From assembly GCF_049650445.1 (NCBI RefSeq), contig NZ_JBASAD010000001.1, positions 1 through 64,000 on the forward strand: DNA of 64,000 nt, in the 5' to 3' direction. The stretch is from Castellaniella sp049650445 (lineage in GTDB: Bacteria > Pseudomonadota > Gammaproteobacteria > Burkholderiales > Burkholderiaceae_B). Under the pieces are notes generated by a model. The model did no database searches, was not told the origin of the DNA, and was given only the letters and a program-made list of their open reading frames with translations. Shown piece by piece: positions 17,424 through 26,499 of this stretch (position 1 is the first letter of the stretch; each line of letters begins with the position of its first letter). Both the position numbers and the translations under genes were made by a program.

Positions 17424-20400
17424 ATGCGGTTGCGGATGCCCGTGTTGAAACCCAGCCGGAAGATGCTCAAGATCCTGGCGGGCACCGTGCTGACGCTGCT
17501 GGTGTTGGCTGCGCTGGCCGCCTGGCTGGTGCCGAAAGCCGTGCGTGGCGCACTGACCCAGGATGTCTCCGAACTGCTGGGCCGTCCGGTGCAGGTGGGC
17601 GAAATCCGCTTCAACCCCTTCACCCTGGCGCTGCGCGCGCAGGATCTCGTCATTGAACAGCCACAGTCCGAGCCGTTGCTGGAAGTCGGGGAACTCGATC
17701 TGCGCGTGGCTTGGCGATCCCTGGTGGTGTTCGCCCCCGTGATCGACCGCATCCGGATCGACCGCCCCCGGATTGCGCTGGTGCGCCAGGACGTCGCGCA
17801 CTTCAACTTTTCCGACATCGTGGACCGGCTGGCCGCACGCGCGGCCGAACAGCCCGCCGAGCCCGAATCGGCCGACGCCGGGCCGCCGCGCTTCTCCCTG
17901 AACAATCTGTCGCTGACGGGGGGCGTCATCCGCCTGGACGACCACGTCACCGGCCGTCAGCAGACAATCGACGAACTGACGCTGGGCATCCCCTTTCTGT
18001 CCTCGCTCGGCTACGCCACCGACATCGACGTGCAGCCCGCGCTGCATCTGCGCATCAACGGCAGCCCCTTCGACCTGAGCGGCACGGCACGGCCATTCGA
18101 GAAAGTGCCCACATCCACACTGGACCTGACGCTGGACGACGTGGCGCTCGACAAATGGGCTGATTTCTGGCCCTTGCCCTTGCCCATCAAGGTCAAAAGC
18201 GCCCTGCTGGATTCCAGGCTGGAGGTGCTGTTCGAACAACCGCCGGGCGCCGCACCGCGCATCCGCGTGCAGGGCGACCTGGGCCTGCGCCAACTGGACG
18301 TGACCGAAGCCGCCGGGGCGCCGCTGCTGGCCTGGGACGACCTGCGGGCTCAGGGCCTGGCGCTCGATCTGGATGCCCGCACCGTGTCCATGGGCACGGT
18401 AACGCTGACGAAGCCGCAGGTGAAAGCGCACCGCGATGCTCAGCAACTGAACTGGCAGCGCGTGGCCGAGGGCTTCACCAAACTGAAAGAACCCGCGCCG
18501 ACCGATCCGCAGTCCGCCCCTCCTGCCACTGCCACCACCCCTGCCTGGAAGATCGCCCTCGGCGCTTTCAAGCTCGAGGCCGGCGCCGTGCATCTGCGCG
18601 ACGATCCCAGCGGCCTGGACCATCCGCTGGACGGCCTGAGCGCCGTAGTCGAGCACATCACCTGGCCGCAGGCCCCGGACCAGCCCATGCAAGCCAGGCT
18701 GAGCATGGACCACAGCCAGGACGGCGGCACGCTGCGGGTCCAGGCGCCGATCGTGCTGCAGCCTCTGTCGGTCCAGGCCCAGGTCACCCTGGATCATCTG
18801 GCGCTGGCGCCGTTCGCGGCGGCCGTGCGCCATTACGCCCCCATCGAACTGAAGGACGGTCGGCTGAGCCTGGCAGGCCACATTGACGTCGCCAATGCCC
18901 GGATCGAGGCCCGCGACGTGCAACTCGGCCTGCAGCAGCTTGCTGCGCGCGATCCCTCCGTCAAGCCCGGCGTGGATCTGTCCCTGAGCTCGCTGGCGCT
19001 GACGGCCGACCGGCTGGCCCTGGACGCCGCGCCGACGCACTTCACCCTGCGGGCCGAGGGCCTGCAGAAACACGGCACGCTGGCGCTCGACGGCACACTG
19101 ACGGCGCAGCCGCTGACACTCAAGACCTCGGTGGATCTGTCCAAATTCGACGTGGCCTCTCTGGCACCCTATATCGCCTCCAGCCTGAATGCCACGGTGC
19201 GCAGTGTGACCCTGGGTGCGCGCGGTCAGGCCGAATTCGCCCCGGCGCAGGACGGCAAGCCGATGCGGGCGGACTGGCGCGGCGCGGTTCAGGTCGACGG
19301 ACTGGATCTGCAGGACCGCGTCAACCAGGCTGCGTTTCTGAACTGGAAGCATCTGGGCTTCGACAAGATGCACGTCTCCGTGGCGGGACCGAAGCTCGGC
19401 TTGAATCTGGGCGACATCCTGCTGGATGATTTCTACGGCAACATCCTGCTCAACAGCAATGCGCGCCTGAACGTGATGGACATCCTGGTGGACCAAGGCA
19501 CGGCCGCCGGCTCCATCACTCAGGACACGCAAACCCGCCGCACCCACGCGGCCGGCGCGGCGCAGACCCGGGCCAACACCTCAAAAGCAGCCCCCGCGCC
19601 CGCGCCTGACATCTCGATCAACAGCGTCACGCTCAAGCGCGGCCGCATGACGTTCAACGACCATTTCGTGCGGCCCAACTACCGCGCCGAACTCTCGGCC
19701 ATCGAAGGCACGCTCACGGCGGTGTCCTCGACCCGGCCTGCGCCGGCCAAGGTCCGCGTCACAGGCCGCGTCTACGGCACCGCGCCGCTGTCCGTCTCGG
19801 GCACGGTGCAGCCGTTCGCGCGCTATCTGGCACTGGACCTGAATGCCTCCGCCAAGGGTGTGGACCTGCCCCGCTTCACCACCTATTCGTCCAAGTACGT
19901 CGGCTACGCCATCGAACGCGGCAAGCTGTCGGTGGACCTGCACTACCAGATCAAGGATCGTGCCCTGCAAGCCGGCAACAAGGTGCTGCTCAACCAGCTC
20001 ACCTTCGGCAAGCCGTCCGACAGCCCCGACGCGCTCAAGCTGCCGGTGCTGCTGGCCGTCGCCCTGCTGAAGGACGCCAATGGCAACATCGACATCAACC
20101 TGCCGATCGCCGGTTCGCTGGACGACCCGCAGTTTTCGATCGGCGGCATCATCGTGCAGGTGATCGTGAACACGATCACCAAGGCGGTGACCGCGCCCTT
20201 CAAACTGCTGGCCTCCGCCTTCGGTGGCGGGGACGATCTGTCGCACGTCGAGTTCGCGCCGGGCAGCGCCACGCTCGACGACGCAGCAAAATCGAACATC
20301 GCCACGCTGACCAAGGCGCTGGCCGACCGCCCTTCGCTGAAAATGGACATCGTCGGCCGCGCCGACCCGCAAGCGGACGAGGCCGGTCTGCGCCAGACCT

Positions 20401-20798
20401 GGGTGGACGACAAGATCCGTGCGGCCAAGGCGCGCGACACCGGTGGACGCAGCAAGCCAGCCGATACGGCCGGCATCGCACTGACCGACGCTGACCGCGC
20501 CAAGTACCTGGAAAAGGTCTACGGCGACACCAAGCTCAAGGACAAGCCACGCAATGCCATCGGCATCGCCAAATCGCTCCCGCCCGAGCAGATGAACGCC
20601 TTGCTGCTGGCCGCCGCCCCGCTGGGCAAACAGCCTCTGGCCGCGCTGGCCGAGGCCCGTGCGCAAGCCGTGTACGAGCAGATCATGGCCGAAGCGCCCG
20701 ATCTGACCGACCGGGTCTTCCTCGTCGCGCCCAGGCCTGACGCGGACGGCATCGAAGACGGCGGCGCGGGGACGCGCGTGGATTTCTCGCTGCACTGA
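17424..20798 (+). CDS. large envelope protein with DUF748 (AsmA-like) repeats
   Basis: A 1124-residue protein with one N-terminal membrane anchor (residues about 15-38), then long periplasmic repeats typical of AsmA/DUF748 proteins (for example RPVQVGEIRFNPFTLALRAQDL), which form beta-groove structures linked to lipid transport or envelope homeostasis. The C-terminal 180 residues contain an OmpA-like pattern (HVEFAPGSATLDDAAKSNI followed by VGRADPQADEAG), suggesting contact with peptidoglycan. The ATG at 17424 is chosen because AGGAG lies about nine bases upstream. It is monocistronic, with a hairpin after the stop. Confidence 0.82.
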   Translation: MRLRMPVLKPSRKMLKILAGTVLTLLVLAALAAWLVPKAVRGALTQDVSELLGRPVQVGEIRFNPFTLALRAQDLVIEQPQSEPLLEVGELDLRVAWRSLVVFAPVIDRIRIDRPRIALVRQDVAHFNFSDIVDRLAARAAEQPAEPESADAGPPRFSLNNLSLTGGVIRLDDHVTGRQQTIDELTLGIPFLSSLGYATDIDVQPALHLRINGSPFDLSGTARPFEKVPTSTLDLTLDDVALDKWADFWPLPLPIKVKSALLDSRLEVLFEQPPGAAPRIRVQGDLGLRQLDVTEAAGAPLLAWDDLRAQGLALDLDARTVSMGTVTLTKPQVKAHRDAQQLNWQRVAEGFTKLKEPAPTDPQSAPPATATTPAWKIALGAFKLEAGAVHLRDDPSGLDHPLDGLSAVVEHITWPQAPDQPMQARLSMDHSQDGGTLRVQAPIVLQPLSVQAQVTLDHLALAPFAAAVRHYAPIELKDGRLSLAGHIDVANARIEARDVQLGLQQLAARDPSVKPGVDLSLSSLALTADRLALDAAPTHFTLRAEGLQKHGTLALDGTLTAQPLTLKTSVDLSKFDVASLAPYIASSLNATVRSVTLGARGQAEFAPAQDGKPMRADWRGAVQVDGLDLQDRVNQAAFLNWKHLGFDKMHVSVAGPKLGLNLGDILLDDFYGNILLNSNARLNVMDILVDQGTAAGSITQDTQTRRTHAAGAAQTRANTSKAAPAPAPDISINSVTLKRGRMTFNDHFVRPNYRAELSAIEGTLTAVSSTRPAPAKVRVTGRVYGTAPLSVSGTVQPFARYLALDLNASAKGVDLPRFTTYSSKYVGYAIERGKLSVDLHYQIKDRALQAGNKVLLNQLTFGKPSDSPDALKLPVLLAVALLKDANGNIDINLPIAGSLDDPQFSIGGIIVQVIVNTITKAVTAPFKLLASAFGGGDDLSHVEFAPGSATLDDAAKSNIATLTKALADRPSLKMDIVGRADPQADEAGLRQTWVDDKIRAAKARDTGGRSKPADTAGIALTDADRAKYLEKVYGDTKLKDKPRNAIGIAKSLPPEQMNALLLAAAPLGKQPLAALAEARAQAVYEQIMAEAPDLTDRVFLVAPRPDADGIEDGGAGTRVDFSLH

Positions 20799-20802
20799 GT
20801 GC

Positions 20803-20823
20803 GGGGCCGCACGGCGGCCCCGT
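20803..20823 (+). terminator. hairpin after the DUF748 gene
   Basis: CGGGGCCGC (20803-20811) pairs with GCGGCCCCG (20815-20823) over a 3-base loop just after the stop codon. There is no T-run, only TCTCTC. It also lies downstream of the convergent corA gene, so it could act on both strands. Confidence 0.55.
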
Positions 20824-20886
20824 CTCTCGACACGCCGCTGAACTACGAAGGCTTCATCGCCCGGCACCGCAAACGCCTTTATTCCC

Positions 20887-21906
20887 CTACAGCCACTTGA
20901 TCCGGCGAAATTTCCAGTACAGCAGACCGCAGACTGCGCCCGTTCCGATCATCATCGCCGGATAGCCGTAGGCCCAGCTCAGTTCCGGCATGTCATGGAA
21001 ATTCATGCCGTAGATGCCCGCCACCGCTGTGGGCACCGCCAGAATGGCGGCCCAGGCGGCCAGCTTGCGGGTGATGTCGGTCTGCTGCATCTGGCTGATC
21101 ATCATGCTGGCCTCGAACGCGAAGGCCAGCGCCTCACGCAGGCCGGCCAGGGATTCGACGATGCGCTGCACGCGATCCGCGTCTTCGTTGAAATAACCCC
21201 GGCTGTCGGCACCGATGTTGCGGATGTCCACGCGTGCCAGACGACGGCAGATTTCCACCAGCGGCGCGATCGCCGTCTGCATGTGCAGCATGTCGCGCCG
21301 CAGGCGGTACAGGCGCCGGATTTCCATTTCGCGGAACCCGCGCAGCAGGAACTGGTGCTCGATGTTCTCGACGCGACTCTCCATATGATCCAGCGCCTCG
21401 ACATAGCGGTCCGCCAGGAGGTCCAGCAGCATGGAAGCGACGTAATCGCTGCCCCGGCTCAGAAACTCCGGCGAATCGGCCAACAGTTCGCGCAATTCCC
21501 GATGCGACCCTTTGGCGTGGCGGCGGATCGTCAGCAGGTAGCCCGGCCCGATCAGCAGTTGGGTGTCGCCGAAACTGGGCCGGTCCTGGACGATTTCGAC
21601 CGTCACCACGACCACCAGCGTCAACTGGTCGTACTCGATGACCTTCGGGCGTCGATGCGGGGCAATGATTTCCTCGACGGCACGGTCGGGCAGGCCCAGC
21701 CGCCGGCCCACGTCGCGCACCAGAGCCTCGTCCGGTTCTTTCAGGCCGACCCAGAGCAGACCGGCGTCCGTTGCGGCCGGCCCCAGATCGGCCAGGCCGA
21801 TCTCGCGGTCCGGCTGGCCTGAGATGTACAGGGTGGACGCCACGGCGGATCGCCGGAAGGCCTCGTCCAGGCCGGCGTCAGCGGCGGATGTCGGCGAATT
21901 CATCAT
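20887..21906 (-). CDS. corA: CorA-family magnesium/divalent metal transporter
   Basis: A 339-residue protein with a large N-terminal cytoplasmic domain and two C-terminal membrane helices. The family's selectivity motif is present at the end of the first helix (AGIYGMNFHDMPELSW), and the positively charged tail (KFRRIKWL) follows the second helix. It forms pentameric channels for Mg2+, or Zn2+/Co2+ in ZntB relatives; the GMN motif favours Mg2+. Two adjacent ATGs (21906 and 21903) are equivalent starts. Confidence 0.92.
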   Translation of the reverse strand: MMNSPTSAADAGLDEAFRRSAVASTLYISGQPDREIGLADLGPAATDAGLLWVGLKEPDEALVRDVGRRLGLPDRAVEEIIAPHRRPKVIEYDQLTLVVVVTVEIVQDRPSFGDTQLLIGPGYLLTIRRHAKGSHRELRELLADSPEFLSRGSDYVASMLLDLLADRYVEALDHMESRVENIEHQFLLRGFREMEIRRLYRLRRDMLHMQTAIAPLVEICRRLARVDIRNIGADSRGYFNEDADRVQRIVESLAGLREALAFAFEASMMISQMQQTDITRKLAAWAAILAVPTAVAGIYGMNFHDMPELSWAYGYPAMMIGTGAVCGLLYWKFRRIKWL

Positions 21907-21955
21907 GCGCTCCTCTCATTTTGAATGCTCAAATTCGGATGCATGGGTTTGTCAG

Positions 21956-22010
21956 GCAAGGCGCAAACCGCAGCGATAGTCAGACTATCGCGAGGATTTG
22001 CAACGCCGCA
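21956..22010. repeat. intergenic hairpin repeat, copy 1
   Basis: A 55-bp sequence from GCAAGGCGC to CAACGCCGCA, with GCGATAG and CTATCGC closing a 5-base loop. Outside the loop, 46 of 50 positions match the copy at 45255-45310. Imperfect pairing continues outward to about 21931 and 22031, so the whole unit could fold into a long hairpin. It lies between the nucleosidase-like gene and corA, read in the same direction. Confidence 0.75.
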
Positions 22011-22031
22011 TGGCGAGCCCAAGCGCCGAAT

Positions 22032-23027
22032 TCAGTCCGGCCAGGCGCGCAGGAACGCCAGCAACACCTGAGCGGCATTGTCCGCGGCGATGTGCAGGAA
22101 GGCGTTCATTTCGTTTTCGCCCGGCCCGCCGCCGGCCAGGTCGCTGAGCGAGCGGAAGGCGATGAAGGGCACACCCGCGCGCCAGGCGACCTGGGCGCAA
22201 GCCGCGCTTTCCATGTCCAGCACATTGGCCTGGAAGGTGCGGAAAGCGTAACGGCGGAAATCGGCATTGTCCACGAAAGCCTGACCCGACACGCCACTGC
22301 CGCCGACCACCAGACGGGGGCGCTTGTCCAGGCAGCGGTCCTGGTGGTCGCAGCCGCGCAGGGGCACGGACTGGATGCCGCGCGCCACCGCCAGCATGCG
22401 CGGATCGGCCTCGAACCAGAATTTTTCCTGGATGCCGGCCCCGTCGGCCGGCTGCACGCGCACGGCGCGCGGCTGCATCATGCCATGGGGAGCGAACTCG
22501 AAGGCGCCCTTGGAGTCCGGCGCACGATACTGTCCCGGCGCCGTTTCCCGCATCATGACCACCTCCAGGTACTGCCCCCAGCGTTCCGGGACGCTGACGT
22601 CACCGATGCTCAGCTCGGGATTCACGCCGCCCGCGATGCCGCTGAAGACCAGATGTGTGACGTGAAAGCGGTCGAACAGCAGTTGGGTGTTCATGGCGGC
22701 GTTGACCATGCTGATGCCGCTGAGCGCCAGGACGACGGGCTTGCCTTCCAGCAGCCCGGTGGTGAACGTCACCCCCTGGACGGTGTGGACGCGGGCGGCG
22801 CTCAGGCGTGCGCGCAGCAGTTCCAGTTCTGGCGCAAAAGCGGACAGGATCGCCAGGCGCGGCACGTCGTCCACACGTCCGGCCGCCTGCACGACGACCG
22901 ACGCAGTCACCGCGTCGGCGGCCACAGGACCGGATGCGGCCTGTGCCGGCCGGCTCGCCCACGGACCAACCCAGCATAGGACAGCGGCGGCCAACAGGGC
23001 AGCGCGCGATACGGAATGACTCATCAC
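22032..23027 (-). CDS. exported nucleosidase/phosphorylase-superfamily protein (MTA/SAH nucleosidase-like)
   Basis: A 331-residue protein with a Sec signal peptide (through PAQAASG) and a nucleoside phosphorylase fold: SGISMVNAAMNTQLLFDRF, FSGIAGGVNPELSIGDV and near the C-terminus VLDMESAACAQVAWRAGVPF, which holds the ME(S/T)AA ribose-binding motif, then FRSLSDLAGG with the catalytic Asp. Cytoplasmic MtnN has no signal peptide and is about 230 residues; this exported and longer form also has an insert in the middle. It probably acts on nucleosides or related glycosides in the periplasm. Its start overlaps the end of rmuC. Confidence 0.8.
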   Translation of the reverse strand: MMSHSVSRAALLAAAVLCWVGPWASRPAQAASGPVAADAVTASVVVQAAGRVDDVPRLAILSAFAPELELLRARLSAARVHTVQGVTFTTGLLEGKPVVLALSGISMVNAAMNTQLLFDRFHVTHLVFSGIAGGVNPELSIGDVSVPERWGQYLEVVMMRETAPGQYRAPDSKGAFEFAPHGMMQPRAVRVQPADGAGIQEKFWFEADPRMLAVARGIQSVPLRGCDHQDRCLDKRPRLVVGGSGVSGQAFVDNADFRRYAFRTFQANVLDMESAACAQVAWRAGVPFIAFRSLSDLAGGGPGENEMNAFLHIAADNAAQVLLAFLRAWPD

Positions 23028-24412
23028 GGATTCGGCTCCGGGGAAGAAAGAGAGGGATCGGATGCAACACCGTCCAGACGCTGGACTTCGAAGTCCGCAT
23101 GCAGGGGTTCCAGCGGCGGCAGCGGGCGGCCGGCCTTGGCCGACAGCTCAGCAAAGCGGCCTGCCTTGCCGTACAGGCCCCGCTGCCCCGTCACAGCCGT
23201 GACCGTGCTGTTGTAGTGCGTGGCCGCCGTCCCCAGGGCGTGACCCAGTTTCTGCAGACGATCGGCCACCACTTCCACCTGCCGGTACAGGCCGCCGGCC
23301 TGGTCGCTCAAGGCCCGCGCCTGCTCGTTGCCACGTGCCAGCATCCACAGCGTCGCCACCGTGCGCAGGATCGGCATCAGTGTGGTGTGAGACACCAGAA
23401 TGACGTTGTGGCGGTAGCCGTGGTCGAACAGTTCGCGGTCGTGCCGCATGGCTTCGATATAGGCGGGTTCGATGGGCAGGTACATCAGCACGAAGCCGGG
23501 GCTTTTCATGCCGATCAGGGCGCTGTAGTCCTTTCGGGCCAGGTCGTCGATGTGATGACGCACGGCGCGCGCGTGCGCGGCCAGCGCCGCCTCGCAGTCA
23601 GCGGGTGTCGCCGCCGCCACGGCCCGATCGTAGTCCACCAGCGAGACTTTGCTGTCGATGATCAGGTGCTTGCCATCCGGCAGCCGGACGACGAAATCCG
23701 GCTGCCGCCGGTTGCCGGCCTCGTCCCGGAAGGGCGCCTGGGCCTGGTAGTGATCGCCTGCGATCAGACCCGCCAGTTGCAGGCTGCGTTCCAGCAGGAC
23801 CTCACCCCAGTTGCCGGTCGCCTTCTTGTTGCCCTTCAGGGCCGTGGCCAAGGACTGGGCTTCGTCGCTCATTTTCAGGCCGACGTCCAGGACCCGGCGG
23901 ATCTCCGTGTCCAGCCGGGCCTGGCCGCGCACCGAAGCATCGTGGATTTCGTTGACGCGCCGCTGGAAGCCTTCGATCTGTTCGCGAAACGGCCGCAGCA
24001 GGCCGTCGAGCGACGCCTGGCTGGACCGGGAAAAGCCCTGGCTTTTTTCTTCCAGCACCTGGCCGGCAAGCTGCTGGAATTCCGTCCGCATGGCGGCGCG
24101 CGACTGTTCGAAGACCTGACGCAATTCGTCAAAGGCCGCGAGCTTTTCCTGATGGGCCGCCTGCAGCCGGGCCAGCTCCAGACGGCCGTCCTGCGCCCGC
24201 GCGCGCCAGTCCTCCAGGGCCTGCGCCTGGGCCACCGCGTCCCGGTCGAGCTGCGTGATCCGTTCCTGCAACTGATCGGCGCGCTCGGCCTGACGGGCAG
24301 CCTGCGCCGCCTGGGCCAGCAGGCGCCGCCGCGCGGGCCAGGCACCGGCCACGATGCCGACCAGCAGCGCCAACGCCAGCGCCGCCAGGATTTCCGGGGA
24401 AAACGGGATCAC
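23024..24412 (-). CDS. rmuC: DNA recombination protein RmuC
   Basis: A 462-residue protein with an N-terminal membrane helix (residues about 5-27), a long coiled coil (about 30-140) and the RmuC nuclease-like core (NWGEVLLERSLQLAGL, PDFVVRLPDGKHLIIDSKVSLVDYDR, LPIEPAYIEAM). RmuC limits recombination at inverted repeats. It is the upstream gene of a pair with the exported nucleosidase-like protein (ATGA overlap), an odd partnership without an obvious functional link. Confidence 0.93.
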   Translation of the reverse strand: MIPFSPEILAALALALLVGIVAGAWPARRRLLAQAAQAARQAERADQLQERITQLDRDAVAQAQALEDWRARAQDGRLELARLQAAHQEKLAAFDELRQVFEQSRAAMRTEFQQLAGQVLEEKSQGFSRSSQASLDGLLRPFREQIEGFQRRVNEIHDASVRGQARLDTEIRRVLDVGLKMSDEAQSLATALKGNKKATGNWGEVLLERSLQLAGLIAGDHYQAQAPFRDEAGNRRQPDFVVRLPDGKHLIIDSKVSLVDYDRAVAAATPADCEAALAAHARAVRHHIDDLARKDYSALIGMKSPGFVLMYLPIEPAYIEAMRHDRELFDHGYRHNVILVSHTTLMPILRTVATLWMLARGNEQARALSDQAGGLYRQVEVVADRLQKLGHALGTAATHYNSTVTAVTGQRGLYGKAGRFAELSAKAGRPLPPLEPLHADFEVQRLDGVASDPSLSSPEPNP

Positions 24413-24487
24413 GATGCCGATCTATGCCGTATGAAGAAGACCCCACATCATCGCATACGCCGACCGGTGGCGGCGACCCGCCGCGGA

Positions 24488-25459
24488 TCAAGCCAGGCGC
24501 AGGGTCTCGGCCTTGCCGGACGTCCCTGGGCGCAAACCGCTGGGATCGGTATCGACATAATGGGGGATGCAGTTCTGAACGTGCAGATGCAGGCCCTGAA
24601 TCAGACGCAGGGCGCCTTCCGGCAGTTCATGCGTCACCTGGGAAACGGCTCCGATCATGTAGGCGATGTCGGTCTTGATGGGCCGCAGCACAACGCCATC
24701 GAGCTGGGCACCCCGGATCGAGAACGGATCGATCAGCGCCACGCCCAGACCGAGCCGCACCAGGGACAGCGCCGTCTGCTGACTGCCGACCTCGATGTGG
24801 CGCCGGGCCTCGCCGGCCGTGGCCTGAGCCAGGCTGCTGGTCAGGTGATACCGCATGCGATAGCGGCTGAGCAGCGTGATGACGTCAGTGTTGCGGATGT
24901 CCTCGAGCTGCACCGCGTCCCGGGATGCCAGCGGATGCGCGGCAGGCAGTGCCAGCAGGCAGGGGGCCTGGCCGCACCAGTGCACGCGCACGGCCTCGGT
25001 ATCAATGGGCAGGTTGACGAGCGCAAAATCCGCCCGGCCTTCTGCGAGCACATTGGCGGGCAGTTCGTGGACGACTTCCTCGATGATGAGCTTCTGGCGA
25101 AAGATGGGGCTGAAGCGGTCCATCCGGGCCAGGGCTTCGGGCAGCAGGCTGCGCGCCAGATCGACGGACGCCAGGATCCGCAAGGGTCGCACCTGACCGC
25201 TGCGCATGCCCTGGACCCGCGATTCCAGTTGGTGCAGATCGGCCAGGATGCCGCGCACTTCCTGGTAGAACTCGGCGCCCCGCTCAGTCAGGGTGATGGC
25301 GGGCCGGGTACGGGCAAACAGCATGAAGCCCAGTTCGGACTCCAGATCGCTGATCTGGCGGCTGACGACGGGCTGCGAACGGCCCAGCACGCGGCCGGCG
25401 GCCGTGACGCTGCCGCTGGTCACGATGGCGTTCAGAGCCTCGAGTTGGCGTATTTCCAT
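24488..25459 (-). CDS. LysR-type transcriptional regulator
   Basis: A 323-residue regulator with the N-terminal LysR helix-turn-helix (MEIRQLEALNAIVTSGSVTA, then QPVVSRQISDLESELGFMLF) and a C-terminal effector-binding domain from about residue 90. There is no divergent enzyme gene; panB precedes it in the same direction, so its target cannot be inferred. The 112-bp upstream gap is AT-rich (25540-25565) with overlapping ATAT repeats that could contain its own promoter and operator. Confidence 0.9.
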   Translation of the reverse strand: MEIRQLEALNAIVTSGSVTAAGRVLGRSQPVVSRQISDLESELGFMLFARTRPAITLTERGAEFYQEVRGILADLHQLESRVQGMRSGQVRPLRILASVDLARSLLPEALARMDRFSPIFRQKLIIEEVVHELPANVLAEGRADFALVNLPIDTEAVRVHWCGQAPCLLALPAAHPLASRDAVQLEDIRNTDVITLLSRYRMRYHLTSSLAQATAGEARRHIEVGSQQTALSLVRLGLGVALIDPFSIRGAQLDGVVLRPIKTDIAYMIGAVSQVTHELPEGALRLIQGLHLHVQNCIPHYVDTDPSGLRPGTSGKAETLRLA

Positions 25460-25571
25460 GGCACCGGATGCGAGGGGCGCTTTTTGCTTAAGACGGCCCT
25501 GAGACAGAAATCGCCCGGATCAGCCGATGACGGCCCAGGCGATACATATAGATATAAAACTTATATGAATC

Positions 25572-26399
25572 TTACTGCTTGGCCCGCACACCAAAACAAT
25601 GAGCAAGCGTAGGAAAGGTCTCCTCTCGCACGGATTGGGCGTAGTCCTGGGCCGCCTGGCGGATCACCTGTCCCGCGTCGGCAAAACGCCGGGCGAACTT
25701 CGGAATCCGGTCGCCGCTCAGGCCCAGGATGTCCTCGGTCACCAGGATCTGGCCATCGCAGGCGGGCGAGGCTCCGATGCCGATGGTCGGGATCGACAGC
25801 GCCTCGGTGATTTCACGCCCCAGCGGTTCGCTGATGCCTTCCAGCACCACACCAAACGCGCCGGCCTGGGCATGGGCCTGGGCATCTTCCAGGATGCGGC
25901 GAGCGGCGGCATCGGTCATTCCCTGGGCCTTGAAGCCGCCCATGGTGTTGCGATACTGTGGCATGAGCCCGACGTGAGCCAGCACTGGAACGCCGCGATC
26001 CACCAGGAAGCGGGTGGTCTCGGCCAGCGGCAGGCCGCCTTCCAGCTTGACGCCGGAGGCGCCGCTGCTCGCCAGGATGGTCGCCGCATTGGCAAACGCC
26101 TGGGCCGGGGACTGCTGGTAGCTGCCAAAGGGCATGTCCACGATCACGCAGGCATGCTCGGTGGCCCGGACCACGGCGGCTGCATGCGCGGACATCATCT
26201 CGACCGTGATCGACAGCGTGTCTGGCATCGCGTAGCCGACCATGGCGGTGGAATCGCCCACCAGCAGCATGTCCACGGCCTCGTCCAGCAAACGGGCGAT
26301 CGGCGCAATATAAGCGGTCAAGGCGGCGATCTTGCGTTCCCCCTTGAACGCGACAAGCTGGGGCACCGTGACGCGCTGCGCCTGACTATGTACACTCAT
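25572..26399 (-). CDS. panB: 3-methyl-2-oxobutanoate hydroxymethyltransferase
   Basis: PanB makes ketopantoate from 2-oxoisovalerate and methylene-tetrahydrofolate, the first step of pantothenate and CoA synthesis. The 275-residue protein shows the family landmarks: VDMLLVGDSTAMVGY, DMPFGSYQQSP, GVKLEGG, HVGLMPQYRNTMGGFKAQG and GIGASPACDGQILVTEDILG. The start at 26399 (MSVHSQAQ) fits family length; further upstream codons are unrelated. panC is not adjacent. Confidence 0.95.
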   Translation of the reverse strand: MSVHSQAQRVTVPQLVAFKGERKIAALTAYIAPIARLLDEAVDMLLVGDSTAMVGYAMPDTLSITVEMMSAHAAAVVRATEHACVIVDMPFGSYQQSPAQAFANAATILASSGASGVKLEGGLPLAETTRFLVDRGVPVLAHVGLMPQYRNTMGGFKAQGMTDAAARRILEDAQAHAQAGAFGVVLEGISEPLGREITEALSIPTIGIGASPACDGQILVTEDILGLSGDRIPKFARRFADAGQVIRQAAQDYAQSVREETFPTLAHCFGVRAKQ

Positions 26400-26499
26400 T
26401 TGATTGACTCCAAAGAATTCGTTCATCGCCCGCCGGCCAGGTACTGGCCAGCCAGGCCGACCGCAGCCGGATGCTGCCCTGCCTCCACCGGAGACTTGC

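Noticed and set aside
17364..19547. 727-codon open frame antisense to the DUF748 gene
   Set aside because: A GC-rich shadow frame; the protein is low-complexity with many Gly, Arg, Gln and His, whereas the sense strand gives a coherent AsmA-like protein.
24525..24545. GGCGCAAACCGC inside the LysR gene, matching part of the hairpin repeat
   Set aside because: It is within coding sequence and lacks the GCGATAG/CTATCGC hairpin; only a short chance match.
22808..25612. 934-codon open frame across rmuC and the LysR gene on the opposite strand
   Set aside because: It spans two well-recognised genes and reads as Gln/His/Arg-rich complement with no domain.
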